A DNA stretch of 64,000 nucleotides from Hofstenia miamia (lineage: Eukaryota; Xenacoelomorpha; Acoela). Of the stretch, positions 37,742 to 50,370 are shown one piece after another. The DNA is taken from NCBI GenBank assembly GCA_004352715.1, contig SCFE01000098.1, positions 1,505,473-1,569,472 of the forward strand, in the 5' to 3' direction. Position numbers and translations under genes: made by a program. The notes beneath the pieces were generated by a model. That model ran no database searches, had not been told where the DNA came from, and was given only the letters and a program-made list of their open reading frames with translations. Position 1 is the first letter of the stretch. Every line of letters starts with the position of its first letter.

Positions 37742-38144
37742 CAAACTAAGTACTTTTAGACACGAATTTCTGGAAAAATGGAAAAGTAAAAAATATACTT
37801 GAAAAGAATTTAAAAGCAGATCAAAAATTTCAAGTCCATAGCTTAATAAGATAGTAAATGCAGTTGCTATTTGCCAAGCATTTGGAATCGCATATTATCT
37901 TTAAACAGACACCAATAGATCGCGAAATATTTACAAAATATTAATTTTTCTTTAAAATGCCCTAATTTTTTATACTTTCACCTGAAAGTCACGAAAAAAA
38001 GAGACCAAGTGATTAGGATATTGTAAATTAATCATATTATTTTTAGTTGACGCTATTTTTGCAAATCATTAGTATTTAATAATGCTAAGGATTTAGAAAC
38101 TATATTTAAATGTAAGGTATTTTTAATGATAGATATCACAGTCA

Positions 38145-38509
38145 CTAGTGGTTGGTACATTTTATCAACATACAAAATCTTGAAACCGACATAGGGAACC
38201 TTGAGATCAACATAGCAAATCGTTATAACAATATGAACAAAAATTTAGCATGAATGAGGTGTGAAGATTAATAACATTAGATGAGTCATTTAAAATTTTC
38301 TCATATGTACATTAAAATATACATCTGAGCTTTTTTATGGAATCAAGTATAATATTTTGATGTCTCTTTTGTTATAATTGATACCTATACCTCATTCATG
38401 CTAATTTTTTGTTCATATTGTCATAACAATTTGCTATGTCAATCTCAAAGGTTCCCTATGTTGGTTTCAAGATTTCATATGTTGATAAAAAGTACCAACC
38501 ATCACTAGC
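38145..38509. mobile_element. Foldback element with about 120-bp arms at the CpG boundary
   Basis: 38145-38264 and 38386-38509 are inverted copies: CTAGTGGTTGGTAC with TTTATCAACATA, through ATAGGGAACCTT, to AGCATGAATGAGGT. About 120 bases of unique sequence lie between. Arms differ at scattered sites; at two of them the left arm keeps CG where the right arm has CA or TG. No coding sequence. Confidence 0.88.
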
Positions 38510-38607
38510 AGTAAGTAAAACAGTACTAAATAAATGAATATCAATAGCAGCAATATAGAAAACAAAATCTGAATTTTCTCTAAATATGAAAAATTGATTT
38601 TTGGTCT

Positions 38608-38920
38608 CAGGGTTTTTTTGGTTGAATTTGAGTTACATGATTCAAATTTTTTGCTTTGAGTTCAAGCATGAATATTTTTGAAAAAATATTCTGAGTTTAA
38701 TGAGTTATTTCTAGCATTGAGTATTTTAGAGTAAAATATAATTTATTTTGCAAATATCCTGAGTTTTTAAGCTAAAAAATAATTATTTGTTATTGCAAAT
38801 AAACTGAAACTTATAATTTCCAATTTGCATGAAATTTTCAAGTGTATTTTCAATTGAGCTCAAGTTTGAGTATTAATGATTTCTTCCAATTTCTTAAATT
38901 TCTGAGTGCTAAAAACCCTG
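38608..38920. mobile_element. Probable hAT-type short element (313 bp)
   Basis: Ends CAGGGTTTTT and AAAAACCCTG. The flanking octamers TTTGGTCT and TTTGTACT agree at six of eight positions, as expected for an old 8-bp duplication. Confidence 0.5.
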
Positions 38921-40234
38921 TTTGTACTCCACTTTTTTGTATTTTTATCCTAAAATATATTAAATGATTGTGATTTATGAAAAATAATCATTTTGAGAGT
39001 CTCCCTTTTAGATTTTTAAATGCTGTTGTCAGCAAATAGTGGAAATTTATAGACCCATGACAAGGTTTTTGCTTAGAATTCATGTGACACAGTCTAGGTT
39101 CAAATAAAATGCAGTACATGGCCAGTATAAAAAAGGAATTTTTGGAAATTTTAAATTTGCAAAAAGTTATAATATACCTGAAAAGTGGATTTTCAAAATA
39201 ATTTATTCATGAATATTTGGACACATTAAAACTAACTGTTATATAAAAAAAGTACATTTGAGTAGAAGAGAATTTTCATGATTTAAGAAAGTACTATTTC
39301 AAAATTTTACCCTATTTTAAAATTTTATACTTTTGATAAATTTGGCAGATTTTTATGCTTATTGTTATCATTTATAATCAAGCCATCAATTTAAATTTTT
39401 AACAAATGTTTGTATTGAATATGCTTGACAGTACCTCAAAGATATAGTTCTGCCCTCTGCTGGGCTTGTGATTGTTTAAATAACAATGCTTGAACAGCTT
39501 AGCAATATAAAATTGATGTTTTGTATAGAAAAGTAATGGTAATATAATCATGGGACAACATAAAGTGAAGTTGTTTTAACCTTAAATTGTTATCTGGTTA
39601 GGTATTAATGAACTCTCCACCATGTGTGTGTGTGTGTGTGTGTGTGGGAAAGGGTCAATTTACTTATTGTTCATTTATAATATGTAATGTTCTCAGTAGA
39701 TTTTAACTCATGTCCTACTAAAGCTGTTATATAATAAACAATTTTACAAAATTATATACATTATGTACTTGAGCAACATGTGACTTTTGAAGATTTTTTA
39801 TTGAGGTTCATTTTAGACCTCATAAAGCCTAGGCTATAACATTGAAGTGACTATATATTCTTATTTGGTTGATATTGTGATTTATTGCATTTAATAATCT
39901 CTGTTTTTAGAACTTAATGATAAATTATCAATACATTACAGAAATTCATAATCACTCTTTGTAAGCTGTTGTTTGATAAAATACAATATGTGTGTGTTAA
40001 CCTATGATAATGTATTCAGTGCTTGAATGCTGTTGTGAAGACAGCATTGTAGGCTAATTAGCATCACAATTACTTGATTGATTCCTTCAAAACTTAATGA
40101 CATTGGAAGACATTATCAGTAAAATAAATCTGAATTTTATATTGCTGTTGTTCTAACAACACTTTGCTCTCAGGTGCTCAGCACAATGTTGATAACCCAC
40201 TCACTAAATGTTAAAATAAATTGAGTTGAATGAA
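38921..40234. other. Non-coding stretch, CpG-free
   Basis: AT-rich sequence with a (TG)n tract at 39623-39646. No gene seen, and no CpG seen in this interval. Confidence 0.6.
39623..39646. repeat. (TG)n microsatellite
   Basis: About 24 bases of TG repeats. Confidence 0.9.
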
Positions 40235-40705
40235 AGACTTTCACTCAAAATTAAAAACTGCCAGAGTGCTACTATATTGCTAAACAATTAGTGGAAAAAT
40301 TCCCTATAGTTTGTGACCAGGGTTCAAAAATAAATATTTTTATAATATTCAGCATTCAACTTAACATTTTCTTACATCAGAGAACCTAATTAAAAATTTC
40401 CCATGCATATTTAAGAAATATGGTATGGATAAGAACCTCCAAATTTTGACTACCTTAAAAACTCACTAATGTGAACAGATTATAGAAAATCTTTTATAAA
40501 AAACCTGTATGTTGCCCACAATTCCAGGGGAATGTTCATTTAGGTCCACTGAAGTCACAGCAAAAATTAGAGTTTAATACCTAATATCTTGAAGACAAAT
40601 AATTTTGAAACCCTGGTTGTCTACTATATGGAATTTTCTAATGATAATTCATCAATATAGTAGCATTTTGACAGTTTTGAATATTGGGTTAAAATCCACC
40701 ATTGG
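40235..40705. mobile_element. Foldback element with about 100-bp arms
   Basis: Left arm 40240-40345 (GCTACTATATTG, TTCCCTATAGT, CCAGGGTTCAAAA) is matched in inverse by 40590-40690 (TTTTGAAACCCTGG, ACTATATGGAA, CAATATAGTAGC). The arms are imperfect. No convincing target duplication. Confidence 0.7.
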
Positions 40706-43529
40706 TTATTATATCATCATTGGATTGCATGTAATTATTATGCATAGCAATTTTAATTATTTGTTGATTTAAATGCATTCACATTGAGAATTTTGAAACA
40801 TTTCTCCATCATATATTGATTTCTCATTAAAAACTATAAGTTGTTGTTGTGGGAATAATATAAATATGTTTGTTTCTGGTGCTAGTTGTAAATGCAATTG
40901 TAAATTGAACTTCTCATGGTCCTCCAATATGTGCTGTAGCATTACAATTTTTGTGAGCTGTTGTTGGAACTGGGCCATGAATCCTTTTAATGATTGTATT
41001 TTGCTTTAATAATGAATATATTTGGTGTCATTATTTGTTTCCTACTTGTGGGGGAACTCTTAAACTTTGATCAAGACTTACAATATCATGTGCATAAGTA
41101 AGTATTTTCATTATCATCCTACTATTTAGTTGGATTGGTGTATCCTAAATGTTTAAGTAATTGCACTCCTTTTTTGGCAAATCCTTTAATCTTTGATGAA
41201 TTCAAAGACTTCTACATGTACAAACTCTCTGTATTTTCTTCATGATATTATAAACATTTTCTGTGAAGAAACAGAGATGTATAATTTCATTTGAAATACT
41301 CTGTATGATAACTACATGTATGTGGAAACAAACTTTGTTCATACACATTAAAAGGAAAATTTAAAAAACAGTTGTAGCAGCATCTTCTCAACCTTCTTCT
41401 AATGAAAAGCTCTGTAGATTCAGTTTAAAATGGTGTCAGTCAAAGTGTTTGAAATCAATATAGCATTCATAAACAACAATTTAATGCCTAAAAAACAATC
41501 AAATAGTTCAAATTCTATATGAATAACTTATTATAATTGCCAATGTGAAAGTTGAAACAACATGACAAAAATGCTATAAGTATAGTAGTACTGAGTTTTT
41601 TTGTTATTAATGCCTACATTTGACATTCATGATGAATTTGCTAAGATAATTATAACATGAATTGCACTCAATTGAAGACAAAGATGTTACTTCTTAGTGC
41701 AAATATTAGACAATGTAAACATTTTTGTTTTACATTGTCTGGAATAAACAGCTTAGAATTCTTTGTGATTGTTTTCACACATACCTTGAATACTATGATA
41801 TTCATTCACCTATGTATTTGATTTGGATCTCTAGTGAAATATAAAACTTCAAAATCCTGTTACAAATAGCAACTGAAAGCAAAATCCAGATTAGATAGCT
41901 GAATTTTTTGGGTGATTTATATATATATATATATATATATTAATTATTATAGTAGTTATTGGCATAAACATTTGATTTTTATTTTTTCTCACTAGCCATT
42001 CTAATTATTTTGCTAATTTACAATAAATGGATCAACAATTTACAAAGATCAAATTAATTCTTAACAATTAAGTATTTATATTCCATTAATCAAAGTATAC
42101 ATATTTAATTTTCTTCAAATATATCAAAAAATGAAAAATTTGAAATATTCTCATGTATTTTATCAAAAAACCTTATTAATTTAAAATTCATTAAAAATAC
42201 CTACTTTCTCAATTTGTTTGTTATTTTTCATGTTAGAAATATTGCTTTGTTCAAAAAATGTGAAAAAATGTTTAAATAAAAAAACACTTCACTTGAATGA
42301 CAGTACACAAGTTCCTTCACCTCAATTAAATGCCATGCTTGGTACAAACAAAAGTTCACATAAACACAGCAGATGGGAACAAGTACTTTAGTAATTTTCA
42401 CTAAAATTGCCTCATCAAGATGTAAAAAACTTTCTGCAATATCTTTACTCTGCTGGAACCACAGACTGCAATACTTTACTCAAATGATAAGTTATGAACC
42501 CAAAAACATTCTACACAAACTTCAAAAAATTGACTGAAATTGACACACTCAAAAGGAAGAAGTGGGAGACCCCTCAAATTGACTTTAAATGAATGGAAAA
42601 GGTTTGGTCACCAGTGCTTTAGAAAACTCTTTGAAATCCACCAATCATTTGAACTCAATGTTTCAAGAAACCCATAATATAGTTAAACAATGCATGTATA
42701 AATTATACCTTAGTATAGTAAAGGTCTTAACAATTAGTGTGTTTGTTGCAAAAATTTAAGAAATTAGTTGGTTTGTATATATCAGCTCCAGTATATTATT
42801 TTGATTGGCTTAGACAATAAAGCTCTCCAATAAATGAATGATAATTTTAAATCTAATCACTCTTTTGTCTATCAACAATGGTGAGACAAGCTGCATATGC
42901 CAAATAAGTTCAAAAATCTAAAAGGTTATCTAAAGGCAGAACATGTAGATATTTACCAAAGGCAACAGGAAATAACAACAAAGGGCATGCATCTGAGTTG
43001 AAATGTTTGTTAAAGACTGATAAGAAGTTACCATGCCCTGTACTAGTTAGTGAACTTAATTCAGTTTCAAAATAACCTCATTTAGTACAGTACATATCTC
43101 TTTATGAGTTGCCAGTTAGTGAAAGGTTTACAATTCACAAGGCATGTCAAATTCAAACAAAGTACAGCCCTGTAGTAAAAATTATTTTACAAAATGGAAA
43201 CTATTTTTTCCTGCCCAAACACTATCCACATCAAGGTCAAACACAGATTAAAATGTTAATTGGACTTAAAGTTTTTTGATGCCCAATTAAAACTCCAAAA
43301 TATTTTGTTTTATTCAAAGCACTGTTTTAAAATTTGCTTGTAATATTATTTTAGAAGTTATAAATACACATTCCTTGCTAGATTTATTTTTCTCCTTACA
43401 TATATTTTATATAAATTAACAATTTCTTTGCTAAACTATGAAAAAATAAAAGATGATTTTACTAGATAATATAACATGATTGAGGAGTATGTTGGATAGG
43501 CTAGATTCAAACCAACAAAGCCATGCCAG
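40706..43529. other. Non-coding stretch, CpG-free
   Basis: AT-rich sequence left of the LTR element, with an (AT)n tract at 41919-41942. I see no gene. Confidence 0.6.
41919..41942. repeat. (AT)n microsatellite
   Basis: About 24 bases of alternating T and A. Confidence 0.9.
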
Positions 43530-44364
43530 TGTAGAGTCACTCAGGGCCTCTCTTTTATTTTATTTTAATTTTTAGGCACTCTCAAATTAATTTGGTGATA
43601 TTTAGTTTGATGAATTATTAATTTGTAATCTTTTTGAACTTGAGTTTCAAACTTAGTGATTGTCCCCTTGAAGCTTTAGATTACATGTAATTGCTCAGTT
43701 AATTTGCAAGGTAAATGAACTTTTGTAAGAAACAGTAAATATTTACCTTCTTTTGTTATAAATAGGGAACTCAATTGTAAGCAAACGTCAAATAAATTTT
43801 GTTCTCACTGGATAATGTTTGCTTTTTTTATATTATATTTCACTAACCATTTTAGCTCTGGTATGAATTTTATAATAATGAAATTGTAAGATCCAGTGAT
43901 AACTTGCTCCTTGACAGATGTGAGCCCATATTGTGGTTGCTTTAGGCTACATGTAGGCATAGGAGATAAAAGAACTACAACATCTATTGATTGAACATGC
44001 ACAAATTAGAACACCCCTCAAATATACTATGCTGTTGGTGTACACAAATACATGTTAACTACACATTATTTTATATCTTATTATATCAGCTGAGAAGATA
44101 AACCCAGAGATAAATTATTTGTATTCAGCTAGAAATTACAACTTGAGACACACAATTAGCACCTTGGATTTGTAAGGATGGATTCTAATGGCTTGGCTTT
44201 GGCAAGATGCTGTGTGAATTGGTCTCTACTTTAACCATCTTGGAATTACTTTTTTCTACAATGAAATTGGTGAATTACCAAGCTTCATTTGTTTTGTTAG
44301 AGAGTGGGTTGCTCTCAGTGATGGTAATCTTCTGTAACCTTTCTACACACCCCACGATTCTACA
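43530..44364 (+). repeat. 5' LTR of the gypsy-type element
   Basis: Begins TGTAGAGTCACTCAGGGCCT and ends GATTCTACA. It contains TATAAATAG at 43757-43765 and AATAAA at 43791-43796, a compact promoter and polyadenylation block. Length 835 bases against 888 in the 3' copy, which carries an extra piece near 54976-55013 and a longer end. Confidence 0.92.
43757..43796 (+). promoter_or_regulatory. LTR TATA box and polyadenylation signal
   Basis: TATAAATAG (43757) followed 34 bases later by AATAAA (43791). The same pair occurs in the 3' LTR at 54840 and 54874. Confidence 0.6.
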
Positions 44365-44382
44365 TGGTGACCCTGACATGAT
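44365..44382 (+). other. Primer-binding site
   Basis: TGGTGACCCTGACATGAT follows the LTR end directly and starts with TGG, the complement of a tRNA CCA end. The tRNA was not identified. Confidence 0.7.
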
Positions 44383-44961
44383 TCTTGGACACTCTGGAGT
44401 GTCAGTTAAGCTATCTACTCCATTCTGTTACAGTGTGCAGATGGATCAACATTCAGAGATGTACTCCAGTCATGAAGTTTGTGCACCTACTGAAGCAATC
44501 ACCTGTTTTTCACTTGGTAATTGTGAAGTGAAAGAGAACTGTTATGATGTTTCTCTATTGTATTTGGTTTTGTTTTTCTAGTGGGTGTGAGTCAGCTGGG
44601 ATGGATTTCCCCTGACTGCAATCTACTTCACCACCCACTGATGAGCAACTTCACCTTATACATAGTTTTACATTTGCCAGCTCTGCAATCTGATGCTGTC
44701 ACCAAGCCCTTACTCTATTCTTACTGTTCTTAGTGCTATTCTGGTTAGTCTCATTTTTCTACAATTTGGATTGTGTGCCTATGCCCTGCTACCATCTGTT
44801 AAGTGCTTTTATTTCTCCTACACAGTTGGATGTTTCTCCTACATTATTGGAATTGTTATTGGAACCTTTTTCTCCTACTTTACTTGTTTAATTATTATTG
44901 TTCTTATGGATATGGATTTTTCTAATTCTCATAATGGAACTCCCACTCAGGGTTCCCCTGT

Positions 44962-46559
44962 ATGAGTGTTGGCAGCTTGGACACTGTCCCTCACATTGCT
45001 GGACTTAATTCTGTTGTTGTTTTACTGATTCCTACCCCCACTAAATCTGTTTCTGGTATATCCACACCCTCTGAAATTTTGCTGCAAGAAACCCCTGTTC
45101 CTGCAATTCTGTCTAATCTGTTTCTTATGTATACACCACCATTGCCTCATTCTGAGTCAACTGAGGTTCAACAACTCAGAGAAGCCCTAGCTGAACAGAT
45201 CTCACAGTGTCATTCCTGTGAAGCCCATTTTGACGCCCTACAAGCCAAAATGAGACAACAAGCCACCACTGCTTGGTAGCATGAGAGATGCCTGCTTGAC
45301 TCAATCTCAGCCTTGGAGATGTGAATTCAGGAATCATTCCTACATCCCCCTCTGACTCCCCCAAAGGAACCTGAGTATGTAACTCACACTCTTTTGGACA
45401 AGGCTCTCAATGCTCTTTCAGAAAAGTTCTCAACAGTTATATCACAGGCAATGTCTGCCCACCTTTCTTATGCTTTGTCAGCACTCACTCCATCCCCTGT
45501 GACACCACCATTCATTACCCCCATTACTTCTTTTACAAGTGGAGCACCTACCTTCACTCAGTCTACTCTTTCTCAAGTCGCAATGCTAACTACAGTAGCT
45601 ATGCCAAGTCCTTGTACCCCTAGCATAACAGTTGTGCCTGTGGCATCTGTAAATGTTTTGGTCACCCCAACTACTATGATTGTTTCACCTTCTCCTCCAA
45701 GTGACCCTATCAGACCCACAACAACTCACAGACCACGCTTCACTCAGTCCATTCTGCCTACCAAGGCATCAGGGAACAAACATTCAAATCTTTTCAATAG
45801 ACACTCAGTATTGCCTAAATTCACTGGAAAAATAGATGAAATCTCACACTCATTCAACAAGTGGCTCTTTCTGTTTGAGCTTACAATGAAGCAGTATAAA
45901 ACCACTCAAGACACCACTGCTGCTCAATTTCCCATGTTCTGTTCCTTCAAGGCCTCACATACAATCAGTATATGATGCTGGATAGGGAAGTTAAGACAAA
46001 TTATCAGTTACTTGTTGGTCACTTTGAGGACCACTACAAAGTGCCTCACATCAAACAGCAATATAAGATGCTCTTATGTGATCTTTCCTTCAAGAAAGGA
46101 GATGATGTGAGAACCTACATTACACAAGTCAATAGACTCTTTTCCCTCAGCAAACTAACTCCAGAATACTCAAGACACAATCTCTTCTCTTACATTTGTC
46201 AGGGATTTCCCTTTACTATCAGGAGCCACCTTGAACTCAAATGTGATCTGGAAGATGATTTGAACTCTATTATTAAGAAAGTGATTAGCATTGTTTATAT
46301 GCTACAGAATACTACATGCATTAAGAGAGATGCTGGTGACCTGAAGATGGGTCAAATGACCACTAAGTCATTAACCTCATCAAGTTCTGCTACAGTACAG
46401 AAGAAGACAGATACTGAAAGACAGTCAGCTCACATTCATACCCAGAGTGGGGCAGTTATCCACCTAATTGCAGATTGGGATGGTATCATCATTGATGAGC
46501 CTTCCATTGAAGCTTGTACTCCCAACACCCTGGTCAAGTCTGTCAACCATTTAAATTAG
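44962..46559 (+). pseudogene. Retrotransposon gag
   Basis: Two frames in succession. 44962-45975 is interrupted by stops at about 45277 and 45320. It holds a heptad-like stretch (EVQQLREALAEQISQC), a Ser/Thr/Pro-rich part and the start of a capsid-like region (FNKWLFLFELTMKQYKT). After a frameshift, 45972-46559 continues with LLVGHFEDHYKVPH, DLSFKKGDDVRTYITQVN and YICQGFPFTIRSHL, typical of retrotransposon gag. I see no CCHC knuckle. The preceding hydrophobic frame (44693-44965) is probably accidental leader sequence. Confidence 0.75.
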
Positions 46560-47245
46560 TTGGAGCACTGCCTCCTGAAAACTGTGCACATGATGTTTTG
46601 GTGATAACTTTGTTGCTATGCACTAATGTCATCCCTGCAGACGTGAACAGACTGCTAATTAACACCACCATTGATACAGGAGCTTCTGTATCCATCATCA
46701 GCAACACCTGTTGTGACAAGCTTTGCCTACAGAGAGAAGATCTGTTAACTTCCACTGCTTGTTTATTGGAAGCTTCAGGGAATACTATTTTGCTGAAGGG
46801 CCAGAATAGCAACCTCAAGTTGCACATCCATCAGGAATGTGCAACCCTAACCCTAACCCTAACCCTGGACCTCATTGTGGTTGACACCTGCAATCAGCCT
46901 CTACTGTATGATGTTATTCTTGGGAACAACTTCCTTGAGAGAAACACGTGTGTAATTGATTATGGAGCCATCACTCTTTCTATTTGCAAAAGTGAGCTGC
47001 AAGAGGAGCTTATTACTACCTGTAACCAAGAAATGTTGTTAACTTTCACAGATACAGTTGTCATGGAACCATGGCACTGGCAACAAGTTGCCGTCACTAC
47101 AAGCTCTCCTTATGATGGGTACATCATGATCTCTGGACAAAGGGGAAAATGCCTTCACAGTTTACATCTTTCTCTGGACCTTTGGCACATTTCTTGTGGA
47201 AATACTTACATTACTGTGCTTAATAGTTCCACATACTTGATCTGA
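46514..47245 (+). CDS. Retrotransposon aspartic protease region
   Basis: INTTIDTGASVSIIS carries the catalytic DTGA, and DVILGNNFLERNTCVIDYG is the family's ILG-x-x-F-L block. It overlaps the end of gag by 46 bases in another frame, which may reflect a frameshift join or decay. The frame is open for 244 codons. Between the two motifs it contains four CCCTAA-type units, read as LTLTLTL. The protease would cut the Gag-Pol polyprotein. Confidence 0.82.
   Translation: MYSQHPGQVCQPFKLVGALPPENCAHDVLVITLLLCTNVIPADVNRLLINTTIDTGASVSIISNTCCDKLCLQREDLLTSTACLLEASGNTILLKGQNSNLKLHIHQECATLTLTLTLDLIVVDTCNQPLLYDVILGNNFLERNTCVIDYGAITLSICKSELQEELITTCNQEMLLTFTDTVVMEPWHWQQVAVTTSSPYDGYIMISGQRGKCLHSLHLSLDLWHISCGNTYITVLNSSTYLI
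46843..46866. repeat. Four telomere-type CCCTAA units inside the protease frame
   Basis: AACCCT repeated four times without error. The unit keeps the reading frame (6 bases) and encodes alternating Leu and Thr. Confidence 0.95.
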
Positions 47246-47286
47246 AAAGATCCCTCAAAGACATCTATCATCATGACGCCAGTCTG

Positions 47287-48282
47287 ACTCAAACTTAAAG
47301 CTGCAGCCTGTCTGCCCATTCTTACTGCAATTCATGATCTAAGTGAACTGAGTGATCCAGTTCAGATCCCAGTTGTGAATGAGAGAACTCATGGACATCT
47401 GAGTCCACAAGAACATGATGTGCTCTCTGCCCTCTTATGCCAGCATCATGATGTGTTCAATTACAGATCGATCAGTGTTGGAAAAGCCATTGGGGAACAA
47501 CATGCCATCAAAACTAAGAGTGATCACCCCATTTGGTTGCCAGTTTGATGGGTACCTGAGAACTTAAGAGCAGAGTATGAACAGATCCTTAGCAACCTCA
47601 TTGAAAGTGGGATCATTCAGAATAGTAATAGTTCATATGCTGCACCTAAGGTGTTCATTCACCAAGGTGAGAAGTACTGCCTCTGCATCAATTTCCAATT
47701 AATGATATCACAACTAAGGATGCATATCTGTTACCTTGCATCAAGGACCTACTCTATGATGCCAGCAAGTACAAGTTATTTTCATGCTTGGATCTCTGTA
47801 AAGCCTATTGGCAGATACCAATGAAACCTGCCAACATTCTGAAAACTGCTTTTATTATGCCTTACAGCCTCTTTGAGTGGAAGTATATGGCCTTCAGGCT
47901 TTGCAACACTCTGACCACATTTCAGCATTATGTTACACATGTACTACAGAATGGTGCTAATGTTCTTGAACCTGGGATCACTGCATACATGGACAATATC
48001 CTCATTGCTTTACACACATTCTCTGATCACTTAGATAAACTGGGTCACACTCTTAAGATCCTGTGCAACTGTGGACTCTGGGTAAATGGAAATAAGTGTT
48101 CACTCATTTTGCCACTAGTTACCTTCTTATGCAGGGTAATTGAACCCAGGAGAATATCTATTAAGAATGATGTGAAAGACCATCTCAATCAAATTGAGAC
48201 TCAGTGCTCACACAAGGACATCCAATGCCTGATGGGTTTTCTTAACTATTATGGCTCCTTCATTTCTGAACTAGCCAACTGA
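47287..48282 (+). pseudogene. Retrotransposon reverse transcriptase
   Basis: HAIKTKSDHPIWLPV near 47503 is the usual lead-in, followed by a stop where the next residue is normally Arg. Then LIESGIIQNSNSSYAAPKV near 47600 and, after a frameshift, MDLCKAYWQIPM at 47788. The catalytic box reads AYMDNILIA at about 47986: the second aspartate of Y-x-D-D is Asn, so this copy should be inactive. The frame runs open to 48282. Confidence 0.88.
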
Positions 48283-48690
48283 ACCAAGCATATCTCTAAT
48301 CTATTACAAAAAAACACTGAATTTTGTTGGACCTGGCTTGAGCAAGAGGAGCTGGATGCTGTGAAGTGAGAGCTCAGATGGATCCCTAGTCTGAACATGC
48401 CAGATTGCACAAAAGAATTTATTGTCAATTGTGATGCGAGTTCAGTCACCATCAGTGGTGTGCTCAGCCATGTGATCAACAGCCAGGAATGCCCAGTACA
48501 ATACTTCAGTCAGAAGCTCCACAATGCTGAGCTAAACTATGGAGGAACAAAGTCTGAGATGCTAGCACTTGTTGAGAGTCTGAAGAAGTTCTGATTATTC
48601 ATCTTAGGTCGCCAATTTGTTGTTCATACCAACAAATCTGTGCTAGCATGGCTTAAGAAATTCTCTGGCAACAAGTTGAACATCTTGCTT
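48283..48690 (+). pseudogene. Retrotransposon RNase H
   Basis: EFIVNCDASSVTISGVLSH has the first catalytic aspartate, YFSQKLHNAELNYGGTKSEM the glutamate region, and VVHTNKSVLAWLKKF follows at the third site, where Asp is replaced by Asn (TNKS instead of TDHK-type). At least three stops interrupt it, including TGA codons before ELRW and after ESLKKF. Confidence 0.8.
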
Positions 48691-48889
48691 GATGGTTGGA
48701 ATACCATAACAACTTCTCTTTTATGATCACCCATCATAATCAGAGATTGCATCTCAGTGCTGATTATTTCACCACTCTGCCAAGTTATGAGAGAGACCTG
48801 CAAAAGCCACAGGGTGAAAAAACTCTGTTCAGATTCATCCCAGCTTGTGAGTATGAGCTCCTCCCTGATATCAACACAGATTGAAATGG

Positions 48890-50370
48890 GAAAGCAATCC
48901 TTCCCATTATGGTGAAGGAGGAGATTTCAGAAAAGGAAATTGCTGCCCATCAATTACATGACAAAGTCTTATCCAAAATTGTCTTTAAGATCAAGCACCC
49001 TGACCATGCTATCAGTGACTTTGCTAAAAGATACTTTCAATGTTATCATTGGTAGCTTACTGAAGCTGGACTCCTCTACACGCATAGTTGGAACAACCAT
49101 CTGGCAATCCCTGAGTATTTCAAGTGAGATCTGGTCCAGAAGATCAATGAAAGCAGACATCTCGGGATTATCCAGATGGAAAGAACATTTAACACTCATT
49201 ACATTACCATTGGTATTAGAGCTACAGTACAAGATGTGATTGATAAGTGTGAAGCATGCCTGCTTCAAGGAGTTGGACACTTTCCAGAGCAGAGAGCCAA
49301 GCTCCATAGTCAGGTTGCCAAAAGAACTAATGAGGTGGTCCACATGGGCATCGAAAAACTATCAAGGGATGAGCAAGGATTTCAATATCTGTTAGTCTTG
49401 ATAGACCACCAAAGTTATCAGTGAAAGAATCGTCAAAGACTGGATCTTTAAGCTCAAGCCTATGGAGCATNGATTGATAAGTGTGAAGCATGCCTACTTC
49501 AAGGGGCCAGACACTTTCCAGAGCAGCAAGCTGAGCTCCATAGTTGGGTTGCTGAAATAACTAATGAAGTGGTCCACATGGACATTGAAAAACTATCAAG
49601 GGATGAGCAAGGATTTCAATATCTGTTGGTCTTGTAGACCACTTCACTAAGTATGCACAACTCATCCCCCTTGACAATACCACTGCCAAAGTGATTGGTG
49701 AAAGAATCGTGAAAGACTGGATCTTTAAGCTTGGGCCAATGGAGCATTTGGTCTCTGACCAAGGTGCTCAGTTCAAGAACTCTTTAATGTCCACTCTCAT
49801 GAAAGAACTTGAAATCATACATGATTTCACAACTGCTTACCACCCACAGTCTAATGGCGTCATCAAGAAACTGAACTGCACCATCATTAAACTGATCATA
49901 ATTGCTTTAGCCCACGCTGCTGGTCAAATTAGAGACATGTCATAGAAGCAGTCAAATTCTTTTACAATACTGCTGTGCACTCTACCACCAAAGTAAGCCC
50001 TTTCAAAGCCATGTTTGGCTGTGAAGTGAGCACTCTTTTGTCAAGCATGTTCCTGGATTACAATGAGCCAACCTTGGAGAACTTTGTGAACCAGATGCTA
50101 CAGGAATTTCAGGAAGTGCACCTCTCCATCTGCTGGAATACCAATCAGTCTGTTATTTGCCAGAAAAGAAATTTTGGTAAAAAGCTGTACAGTGAACCTC
50201 ATAAAAATGGAGATTCTCTATTTGCTTACTTTCCTTGTCAGGTTACTGATGCTAACCAAGTGTGAAAACTTGCTACTAATTGGCAAGGACCTTTTAAAAT
50301 AGTAAAGGTGTTAGATCACCACTGGTACTTATTAGATAATGGTAAAGTCGCCCACTTTCAGCAGCTTAGA
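48890..50370 (+). pseudogene. Retrotransposon integrase
   Basis: The zinc-binding part ends in DKCEACLLQG (about 49241) and appears twice because of the N at 49471. The core has LVLIDH/HFTKYAQLIPL at the first aspartate (broken by an indel), HLVSDQGAQF with the second, and AYHPQSNGVIKKLN where the third, normally glutamate in NG-x-x-E, is Lys. The C-terminal GPY/F-like part reads NWQGPFKIVKVLDHHWYLL near 50280. Not functional as it stands. Confidence 0.85.
49238..49744. repeat. Diverged duplication around the N at 49471
   Basis: 49238-49470 and 49472-49744 cover the same integrase segment but differ at many positions, and the first copy lacks about 50 bases that encode the HFTKYAQLIP part. 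Unlike the other N-flanked pairs these are clearly different copies. Confidence 0.8.

Noticed and set aside
37514-37744. 76-residue frame as a stand-alone small membrane protein
   Set aside because: It is better explained as exon 1 of the sialyltransferase, with a donor site and matching phase; the codons after the donor are intron.
44693-44965. Hydrophobic 90-codon frame before gag as a membrane protein
   Set aside because: Leader region of the element, T-rich composition gives hydrophobic codons by chance, and no relative is known to me.
46543-46827. Minus-strand frame over the protease
   Set aside because: Shadow of the protease coding sequence.
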